From Cardinalis cardinalis (Eukaryota; Chordata; Aves; Passeriformes; Cardinalidae), in NCBI GenBank assembly GCA_014549065.1, contig JACDOX010000145.1:663398-727397 (forward strand): a stretch of 64,000 nt of DNA, given 5' to 3'. The first letter of the stretch is position 1, and each line of letters starts with the position of its first letter. Position numbers and translations under genes: made by a program. The notes below the pieces were generated by a model that had not been told where the DNA came from, did no database searches, and was given only the letters and a program-made list of their open reading frames with translations. Below are positions 49,329 to 58,700 of this stretch, one piece after another.

Positions 49329-52300
49329 GTGAGGCACCGGCGATCTGTCTCAGTCTGTACCTGGGCAGCCTCGGCGCGGGCCAGTGTTCGCGTCTTGTGT
49401 GGGGAGGGATCTGTGCAAGCCCCTTCCTATAACTCCCTATAGGAGGGTGCAGCCCGGTAGTGANCAGCTCTGCTCCAGGGAACCAGCGGCAGGACGAGGG
49501 GACACTCTTAAGCTATGACAGGGGTGNTTTAGGTTGGACATCAGAAAGGATTTCTTCACAGAAGGGGTAGTTGGACATTGGAAGGGGCTGCCCGTGGAGT
49601 CACCATCCCTGGAGATNTTTNAGGAAAGNCTGGATGTGGCACACAGTGCTTTGGTCTGGTTAACAACGTGGGGATCAGGATCAGTCACGAGTTGGACTCG
49701 ATGTTGTCAGGTCTTTCCTAAGGTCAGTAACTCTGTGATTCTTGGCAGGGCCACAGCCGTGTACCCGGCAAGATCAGCACCCGTGGTGACCTAACGCTGG
49801 TGGACACAGAGCTGGAGAGCGCTGGAAGAACTCCGTCCCACCAGNGCAGGTTCCTGAAGGTGTGCGATGGAAACGCTGCTGGGATGCAGCGGTGCCGGAG
49901 GCCGGGAAGCACCGTGCGGGCNGGGAGCAGCCGTGCAGCCCTGAGCGCTCCGGGCAGCGCTGCCCACACGCGGCTAAGCTCAGTCCTGAATAAAGTGGCN
50001 CAACTAGAAAGCAAAATTATGGGTCAAAAAAAGCATCTGGAATTGCAGAACACTGACTCGGACCTGAAGCCTTTGGCTGAGGAGTGCAGCTCATCCGCCT
50101 CTGGGCATGAAGGTGGTGCCAGGGGCAGGAGGTACTGGAAGAATTATGGTGCCACCAGTGGGAATGAGACTCTCAGGGATGCCTGTTCTGGGGAAGAGGA
50201 AAGCATGCAAAGCCCTAAAAGGAGTGTTATGGTTAAACAACAGCTTGATCTGGATAGTGATGAAGAGGAAATGAGAGAATTGATGGAGAGCTCTTTGGGG
50301 TTTTCCAGTGGAAGTGGGAATCAGAAGGTTCTGGTAAGTGATGCTCAGTAAGGTAGAAAGGTAAATACAAACTTTGCTGGATTATGTATTTTTATTAATG
50401 CTTTCACATAATTGTTTTAATCGGTTGATTGCTTTTTATTTAGATAACTCTAGCAAATAAATTTTAAATTTGCATTTGTGTCTTGCTCATGATAGGATTC
50501 AGGTTCACATCTTAACATTTTAAAATTACTCAATTTTGCCCACAATGATTTGTTCTCCCTTTAGCAATCTACACATAACAATGAAGTAACACATAAATCT
50601 CTTTTTCGTGTTCTTCAAAAAGAGTAAGACTCCAGTTCCATCAGGAAAGGCTCCTCCACCTCGTAAGGANGTTTCATCAGCAGAATTACCTAAAGCATCT
50701 TCTTCTCACAACAAAGACTCANAGAAAAGTGTGTTTAGTAGAGTTAATTCACCAGCACCTTCACCCACCAGCAGAAACCTGTCAGGACATACCACGAGAT
50801 CTCGACTGTCATCTTCCATGAAGGACAACACTGTAAAGNGTGCTCTGCCTAAAGCAGGCTACACCAAGCACATCCAAGAATCCCTTGAAAGTGACAGAAG
50901 TGAAATAAAGTCATTAGATGAATTATTTTCTGAAGGAGCTGATGCAGAAGATCCATCCAGCAGCAGTTTGAAATGTAAGTTTTCTAAAATATTTTCTCAG
51001 TAGACTGAGTATCAATTGTACTGATAATCTCCTAATAAATTCTCTTAATAAACATGGGCAAATAGTAACTTTGAAAGGATTCACTGGTNAAATTTTACCC
51101 AAAACAAGGCCTGATCAAAGTAATGATTTTGATCTGTTTATTTTTTTCTAGCGTAATAGGTTTGTATTTTTCTTAGATTTTGACTAAATGGGTTCATATT
51201 ATTGATGCTGCCCTGGGTGACATTATGATATCAAAACAATTAGAACATTTAAAGTAGTTTTCCTGTATCAGTGGCACAACATACCAATGAGTCAGAGTGC
51301 GAACAGCTGGAAATGAGGGGTGTCAAAAATCTCTTGAACTTCAGGAATGTCGGCTGATCAAAGGAGGAAATTTTAGGAGTTTCTGTGAAGTTAAAGAATC
51401 AGCGACTGATTTCTATTACTTTTTAGTACTGAACTAGGAAGGTAGTACTGATTCCCCCCCCCCTGCTTTTGTCATTACAGGTAAGTGTACTGTAATTTTC
51501 ATGCAAATTCTCATGTGTGGGTGTCATTTGTTTTCAGACTTTGGACTGAATATCATGAGCCTTGATGATTTGGCACCAGATACTACCAGTAAGTCAGCAG
51601 AATTAAAGCAGAAAGTAAGTAGAAATTANCCACTAGCACATATTCCCAGTCTGCCTTCAGTGGCATGTGGAGGTTCTGAAATAAATACTTTTACAGGGAA
51701 AAGACATTCAGTTTACTCAAGAATCAAACAAATACGTGGAAAAAGATACATTGCTGATGGAAGAGGACCAGGCTGCTCTAAAAATGACCAGTGCAATAAC
51801 TGGAGTGAATGATTCTTCTGAAGAGCAAGTTGAAAAATGTGTCTCTGAAGCTGAAATCTCTGAACATTTAAGTGGAGTTTCCTCANATTTCCCTCCACAC
51901 AAACAGGATTATCTTAATCAGAATGAGAGTACTCTTAATTCAGAATATTCTGAAGACTTTGAAAGGTCTCTGTCTGCAACAGACAGGGAATCTGTAGAGG
52001 GACATGTTGAGAGCTGCAGGTGTTCTGGAGCACACCCAACTTCAGGGTCATCCCTGTTGGTCACCCCAGAGCCACACAGCCGGGGGCACCAAGTGACTGT
52101 CACAGAAACTGCAGTGCAGACAGCAGAGCCTCCCTTCACCTACTGCTGGGCAAAGGGTAAGTTCAGCCTGTTAGGCTGTATTGTGGCTTTAGGGCAGCTG
52201 CTNTCCCAAGAAACTGCAGAAGAACCAAGCAGTAGCACTAAACCTTTCCCCTCTCCCCACCCAGTAATTCTGATGCTATCCTGTGCACAGCAAACCCCGC

Positions 52301-53099
52301 TGCAGTGCTTGGCCCACGTGTCGGAACCAGCTACATCGATCCAGTGCCAATTGCCAGTCACGTCATCAGCACGGATGCAGTAGAAGGTACCAAAACCACA
52401 TTTATTCTTCCTTTTCACTCTATTTTCTGCACCTGAACCCAGCTTGGTTTGCTCAGCCCTTGCTGTGCCTNACTGCAGTGCACCCTGTCCCTTTCTCACA
52501 GCCCTGACCGCGTACAGCCCCTCAGTTCTTGTCTTACACACCATGTGCAAGCAGCACCTGATGCTGACCCAGCAGTTTGTCCAAAACGTTCACCACCTTC
52601 ACACAGCTCTCGTGGAGTCATTAGAGCGTGAAAAGTTCCACTACCATACCCTGGAAGAGGCTAAAGAGGTATTTATGACAAACCAGAGACCGAGTGTGTA
52701 TTCCTTTCCAAACGCTTGCGGTATTTACAGCAAANCTAGTTTCTCTGCATATGAATAATTAATAAGTTTAAAAGGAAAAAAAAAGACTGAAATCCCACTG
52801 GAGGCCATAGTTTTTNAAGATTAAGGTTTCTGCTGTAGCATTTAGCTGTCCTCAAATGAGCAGGGATCATTCAGATGCTGCAACAGAAGGGTCACATTTT
52901 GTTGCTAGTACAGAAACATGCAGGTATCTTCACATGAAGATTAGCTGCTTTCTACTATTTAATAAATAATAATCTACATAATGAAGACATTAGCTTATTA
53001 ACTTTTTTTTTTTTGCAGTACATCAAGAATCACAAATCCCCACCTCTAACAATTGAGCAAGCNCTTGAAGAAATTCGGAGAGAGCCCAGGAGAAATTAA
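49290..53099 (+). CDS. C19orf44: C19orf44 orthologue (DUF4614 family), eight coding exons
   Basis: A poorly characterised vertebrate protein; I know of no established biochemical role. Eight exons join in frame to 618 residues, near the roughly 650 of mammals: 49290-49328, 49749-50333, 50623-50974, 51538-51614, 51697-52156, 52291-52386, 52502-52668, 53019-53099. Recognition rests on LDSDEEEM in exon 2, FGLNIMSLDDLAP in exon 4, YSEDFE and TAVQTAEPPFTY in exon 5, YIDPVPIASHVISTDAVE in exon 6 and LTAYSP plus FHYHTLEEAKE in exon 7. The middle is Ser/Glu-rich and probably disordered; the C-terminal third is the conserved part. The start in exon 1 is the least certain point. The gene converges on CHERP. 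Introns hold only the CR1 listed separately and AT-rich sequence. Confidence 0.95.
49440..49742 (+). mobile_element. CR1 LINE 3' fragment abutting the C19orf44 exon 2 acceptor
   Basis: AGGAGGGTGCAGCCCGGTAG, then TTTAGGTTGGACATCAGAAA, GATTTCTTCACAGAAGG and AACTCTGTGATTCT are a CR1 3' end in plus orientation. It fills about 300 of the 420 bp of intron 1, and its last bases lie about 6 bp before exon 2. Confidence 0.88.
49749..50333 (+). CDS. C19orf44: C19orf44 exon 2
   Basis: 585 nt, residues 14-208, phase 0-0. Contains SHQ-RFLKV (one N), a RLSSVLNKV-QLESKIM helix and the conserved LDSDEEEMRELM motif. The acceptor is CTTGGCAG, with its upstream region supplied by CR1 sequence. Confidence 0.9.
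50623..50974 (+). CDS. C19orf44: C19orf44 exon 3
   Basis: 352 nt, residues 209-326, phase 0 to 1. Lys/Ser-rich start SKTPVPSGKAPPPRK, ending SEIKSLDELFSEGADAEDPS and SSSLK. The donor is TGTAAGT. Confidence 0.93.
51538..51614 (+). CDS. C19orf44: C19orf44 exon 4
   Basis: 77 nt, residues 326-351, FGLNIMSLDDLAPDTTSKSA followed by ELKQK. The MSLDDLAP motif is conserved in the family. Confidence 0.93.
51697..52156 (+). CDS. C19orf44: C19orf44 exon 5
   Basis: 460 nt, residues 352-505, phase 0 to 1. Acidic Ser-rich region with YSEDFERSLSATDRES, then VTVTETAVQTAEPPFTY at the start of the conserved C-terminal domain. Confidence 0.94.
52291..52386 (+). CDS. C19orf44: C19orf44 exon 6
   Basis: 96 nt, residues 505-537, NPAAVLGPRVGTSYIDPVPI then ASHVISTDAVE. 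Phase 1 to 1. Confidence 0.94.
52502..52668 (+). CDS. C19orf44: C19orf44 exon 7
   Basis: 167 nt, residues 537-592. LTAYSPSVLVLHTMCKQHLM then LTQQFVQ and FHYHTLEEAKE: amphipathic helices, the best conserved segment of the protein. Confidence 0.95.
53019..53099 (+). CDS. C19orf44: C19orf44 exon 8, terminal
   Basis: 81 nt, residues 593-618 plus TAA, YIKNHKSPPLTIEQALEEIR then REPRRN. Acceptor follows a T-run. Confidence 0.94.
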   Translation, partial: YIKNHKSPPLTIEQXLEEIRREPRRN

Positions 53100-53678
53100 G
53101 TGCTTGGACAGTTATTGAACTTCAAGTGACATTTATATTCACAACTCTAAGGCTGAAACAAGAAACCTTTCCAAGTTGCACAGATAAAAGGTTATAAACT
53201 GTATTGGAAGAATTCATACAAACTGCTACATTAGTATAAATTAGTTAGTACAAGTTGCTAATTATTATATATAATTTACTTTTCTATACCTGAATGTTTT
53301 ACTTGTTTACACAATACAGGGATACACAGAAACCTTCAGCCAGACAATGTCAGCAAAAGAGACATCAAGGTAACACTTCTGCCTAATGGGACTGTGATAA
53401 GTCATCACAGTGCATACATTGATCCGGTGATTTGTGAGATCTGTGATCTCATTTATGATTGTGGCAGAAGTGAAAGTCTGTACTACAGCCCCTGAGAAAT
53501 ACAACCACAGCAGAAAATTACCATATCCTGACTTCAGTGCCATTATCCAAACAGCATTTCTGTATAATCAGCTTTGTCACATTACAACGAACCCAAACAC
53601 ACACTTGGGTNTGTTTATTAAGATAAATTCAAAACAAGGAAGGCTTATAGCCAAGCTTCAGAAAATCTCAGCTGCATT

Positions 53679-53702
53679 TTTATTTTAAAAAAATTGTTTA
53701 TT
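53679..53702 (-). promoter_or_regulatory. CHERP: Two distal CHERP poly(A) signals
   Basis: AATAAA twice in minus orientation, at 53697-53702 and 53679-53684, about 1.8 kb past the CHERP stop. Confidence 0.45.
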
Positions 53703-54067
53703 GGAAGGCAAAACAACAACATTCACAAGTTGGTAACATACAGGTGTTGTATGCTGATTCACAGACAGGTACAGTTCCACAACTACAGTAGATCTAGAAC
53801 AAACTGATATTCCACCATACTAACTGAATGGTTTTAAGAGGGTTTTTGCTCTACAAACAAACAACTGGAAAAGGGAGCCGCCACGCAGACCTGGGGAGTG
53901 GAAGTGCAGTGTAAGGGCCGAACAGCTCTAGCTGGTGGTCTCTGGAAACAGTTACAAAAGGTTTGTTTCTTTTTTCATTCAGATCACAGCAAGTTTCCAA
54001 GAACATCTCATTGATAGAAACGTGTAGAGCAGAGAAAATGGATTCTCTTCTATTGAACTAATTAGCT

Positions 54068-54076
54068 TTTATTAAA
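54068..54076. promoter_or_regulatory. Overlapping opposite-strand poly(A) signals
   Basis: TTTATTAAA reads as AATAAA for CHERP on the minus strand and ATTAAA for C19orf44 on the plus strand, sharing three bases. Confidence 0.5.
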
Positions 54077-55531
54077 GGGTATATACAAAAATATAAAAAG
54101 CTCAAAGACTGTGTTCCATTACAAAGCATCGCCCATCCCTCAGAGTGCTGGGAAAGCTACCAGAGAACTGACCCTTGTGTCCTGCCCCGAGTGGTGGCTG
54201 CAGCAGCTGCTGGGCGGGGCCTGGAGGTGAGTGGAAGGTTCTAAAAGCTTGCACAGTGCTCAGAGGTCACCTGCACTGGAACTAGATGCTTCATTCCCCA
54301 TTTAGACATTAGGATACACTGCTCAGCATCAGTCTGACTTGATCCCAAGGCAGCACCCCTCCACTTCAAATAGAATTAACCTTTTGAGAGAAATAAACAT
54401 ACATTATGGAACTAGAGAACATACAACCACATCACATAATGTCTGTATTCCACAGGAATGAATGAGGCACAGTCCTGCACCAGGAACAGCNTGAGTGGGG
54501 TTTAATTCTGCTATAAAATGGGGAACTAATTAGAAAGTTTTGCAAGATCAATGGGAATTTCTAGACTTGCTAGACATGTCATAGTAAGAGCTGGCCTTTT
54601 TTAAGCACTAANTGACAAGTACTGAAGTACATGTCATAGCTTTCAATTTTTCACCATAGTTTTAAAAGTAATTAATTAGTCACTTTGTCCAGACTTTAAT
54701 CTGGATTTCTAAAAGTTTAATGTTTTGCAGAAGATGCAAGACATCTTTCTTCAGAGAGTCTTACTTGGATGGTGAAGGGTCTTGTGTTTCATGCTTCACT
54801 GAAACAACAGGGAGAAGAGTTCTTACACATTCTGCAGTTACCTAAGCTGTCTGAAGTGTTTGGTGGAATGAGGGTTCTGTTAATAAGGAATTTTTCCTTA
54901 TGGGCTTTATTTGAACCCATTTGATTGCACCGATCTAGAGGCAGAAGTGATTGAGCATGCCAGCTTTTTCCTTTTAGCTGTGGGCAAGTGCCAATACTCA
55001 ATGTATCACAGGCTCTGCAAAAATCCATCATTTGGGTAATTGTCTTTTTCTGAACCCTTCCTGCACTACAACAGGGAATTTATTACAAATTCTGTCTTTG
55101 GCAGAATGTGATACTAATGGTAGGAAACTCTGACTAGGGCAGGGATAAACAGTAGTGTGGCCTAACTTGGTTCCAACCACAAGGACCTCCCTGCTGTGGC
55201 AGCTGTCCCTTGTGTGGCACAGCTCCCCCTCCACTAAGTTTGTGACTGCTCCAAGTTTTTGTGGGGCCACAATCAAAGATGCAGGTGCTCAGTATTGCAG
55301 CCAGGAAGTGACTTACACAGAACACGCTTATTAATTAACATTTCAGAAATTAAAACACAACACAATGCCTAAAAAGAAAAACTTGCTGGGTTAATCAGAG
55401 TACACATGCACTTACCTGCTGTTTTACTGTATCAGTTACATTAGAAAAAATTAAGAGCTACTGCTATTTTGGTTTGGGTTTACAAAAATCACTTTNAAGT
55501 CCATAGAGGTTTCTAAATTGCTGAGAAACAT

Positions 55532-55725
55532 TCACTTACATTCATCCCTGGCCTTCATGCGTGCGATAAATGAGTAACTTTTATTTCTTCTGTAGTTTTC
55601 ATAAGGGTCATCCAATGCAACTCCCACTCCTTTGTACTGATCCCATTTGTCTCGGATATCACCTCCTTTAATTGGATCTTGAATTCCTTGCTCCTTGGCT
55701 CCCAATCCACCAGATCCACTCCATC
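55532..55725 (-). CDS. CHERP: CHERP terminal exon, G-patch and C-terminus
   Basis: 194 nt: GWSGSGGLGAKEQGIQDPIK completes the G-patch, a DEAH-helicase-activating glycine motif. Then VALDDPYENYRRNKSYSFIA and ARDECK with stop TGA at 55532-55534. The last codons and stop, TGTAAGTGA, also spell a 5' splice-site consensus. Confidence 0.97.
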
Positions 55726-58700
55726 CTGCAGCAAGGACACAACACTGCAATCCTTTCACTGCTTTTTTATGACTACAATTGTGAAGGCAAACATGGACAT
55801 TTTGGAAACAACCAAAGACAGCATCAGTTTGATAAAGCAGGATGGGAACAGACAACCTGAAACAACACAAGAACTGTCCCATTTATTTCACAAGCATTAA
55901 TATGCAGAGATTCTACGAGCTGACAGCAGCAGTATCCCCAAAAACTGTTAGGAGGGTGAGAAGAAAGGCAGTGCAAGTCCAATCTGTCCAGTCAACCCTG
56001 CTGACCTGCACTGCAGGGAGATGAAATACTTCAGGTAGGGTCAGTTCTATCTGATGCCAAACTCACATCCCTGTCTNCTGTATCTTTCTCAGAAAGGCAA
56101 CTATCATTGCTCCATACACTTACATCTCTGAATATTCTTATGCTGACCTTGATGCCAAGGAATAATTCCTTATGAACATGCATTAATTAATTACATCTAA
56201 GACTTCGGTGTCTAATTTTGTTTCCTGGCTTGTCTAAGATTCTAGAACAGGATCTTACCCATTTTCACTAGCATTTGATGGCCTTTATTTTCTTCTCCAA
56301 GTCTNGATTCTGGTATAGAAGGCCCAGAACTGGAGCCCAAACCAGCAGAAGAACTAAGGAAACAAGAACAACAAATTTAGAACCAGTGATACTATTCTGA
56401 CACAAAACACAATCAGTTCTATTCCGTTAAGCATTAACATCCAACACAATTCTATCCACTCTACTAAGCTATTCTTTACTACAGCCATCAGATAATGCAG
56501 TTATTGAGGTGCCAGAAACACATCACCTGCTTCTCAGCACAAGGGAAATCAAACACTGTGCTCTTCCCAATGGAGCACACAGAGAATTACTCCTGCTCCC
56601 AAGGAAGGCATACACAGACTTCACAGTTTTGCAGTTTTCACTTCTGCATGCAGTTTTGTTAAAATAAAAAGCCACCACAATAGAGTAATATTCTCTCTAC
56701 AAGCCCATATAGCAGATAAATTGTTTCTAGATCTGCTCTCCATCATCTTTTCTGCTCTTTGATGAAATGCTAATTATCCCCTGGTAAGGAGGCAGTGCCC
56801 CTGCAGGTGCCCTGTTCAAACAGCCCAGGTAAAAGGAGACAGGACCAAAGCAGAGCTTACGGAGGAGTGGGGCTGCGAGAGCGGGAGCGGCGCCGCCTCC
56901 CTGGGGAGTACGATTTGGACCGAGATCGTGACCGAGACCGCGATCGGCTGTGCGAGGATCGGGACCTGCTCCGGCTTCTGAAAGGGAGAGCACACAAGTT
57001 ACCAGAGCAACCCCCGTGGATCCTTGGATCAGCCTCCAGGGTTGGGGTTTTCCCACTCCCCCAGTTCCCAAGGTTCAGCCCCCCGTGCCCTACCTGGACT
57101 GTGAGCGAGAATAGGATCGCGATCGAGAGCAAGAGCGGGAGCGTGATCTCGAGTAGGAGCCAGATGATTTTGAAGATCGTGAGTGAGACCGAGAAGATGA
57201 ACGACCTCGGCTTTTAGACCGACTGCGAGACCGAGAGGGCCCACTGCACAAATGAGCAGAGAAACTCCAGTGAGATTCCATGGAGAAGCACCAGAAACAC
57301 AAATCTACTGATCAAATTCAAATTACACACAAGCACTACTTCTGCAGTGAAAGNGAAAGCTTGAGTGTGAAAAACTGTTTCACAGAATCACAAAGTGGTT
57401 TGGGTTGGAAGAGGCCTTAAAGCTCATCCAGTTCCACCCCCTGCCACTGGGCAGGGACACCCCTCCTCAAGACCAGTTTGCTCCAAGTCCTGTTTAACCT
57501 GGCCTTGGGCACTTGCAGGGATGGGGCACCCACAGCTGCTCTGGGCAACCTGTGCTGTGTTCATTTGCTGCAGATTAGACAGAAATTCCAGCACATTCAA
57601 ACTCATTATTCCATTAGCATGTTGCTGAACAGACTTTCCCTCTGCATTTAGCCGAAGCATCTTCCGGATGAACAGCACAGAGCAGAAGGTGGCACACAGG
57701 AACTCTCACCTATTTCTCTTCTCTTGACCTTTCCTCCGCCTTGCTCTCATTTTAGCTCTGAAGAATTCGTACANTCCGTTCTGCTCCCATCCTTCACTGC
57801 AACAAATCAACCACACAGAACCCACACGTGTAAATTCCACTTCAGTTGCAACCTTAAGGATTTTCACAGGATTTAGTACAGAAAAAAGGGTCTGGGAAAA
57901 ACTGTCTCACAAATCTCAGTACAAGATCAAACAGCAAGTGCAGCTGCAATACGACAAGAGCATTAGGAGAACCAAGACACAGGCAAAAGAGAGGGAGGCA
58001 CTTCGTGATTTGAGGCACCTTCTTAGAGCATTTTCCTTACCATTTTATTGGCTACACCTATCCTTACCTGTTTCTGGGCCTGTCATGAGATGGTGGACTA
58101 TAAAATGCCTCAACTGCAGCCAGAAGTCTCTCACTGGGGGGCATTGGAGGTGGAAGACGTATATCTTTAGGATCTAAGGGTTTATACTCGTGATCTTCAA
58201 GCTGCGGGAAGCAAAACAAATTACATTTGTGTCATGACACAAATTNTTAACCTGAAGAGTTTTTTATTATTATTATTATTAACCTGAAGTGTTAAATACA
58301 GATTTAGCTGTGTAGAGATCTCAAATTTCAATATTAGGTAAAAAATCATCTGGAAATAAGGATTCTGCAGATGAACCAATGCTTCCTCGTGCTATCACTA
58401 TTGTGACTTCTCTGAGAAAAGCCTGNGCTGCACAGGTTGAAGTATTAAGTGGGTCACCAGCTAGATGAAATGCAGATCTCATGCACCTTTGTGCTAATGT
58501 GTCAGGATGGAAGCCTGGCACAAACTGGTGTTCATCTCAAATACAGAATACATAAATGTAAATATCCCTGAAGATGCTGATAAAAGTATGTTTCCTGTTC
58601 TCTATCCTTCGTATATGTATATTGAATATATATATATACATATATAATAAGAATATATATATATATATATATACATATTCTTCGTATATGTAACATTGAT

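Larger units (their letters stand above)
53100..55531. other. Convergent 3'UTR interval of C19orf44 and CHERP
   Basis: No further coding sequence. Minus-strand AATAAA signals at 54068-54073, 53697-53702 and 53679-53684 would end CHERP with a 3'UTR of about 1.5-1.9 kb. On the plus strand the first good signals after the C19orf44 stop are ATTAAA at 54071 and AATAAA near 54391, so the two UTRs probably overlap. No repeat recognised. Confidence 0.6.
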
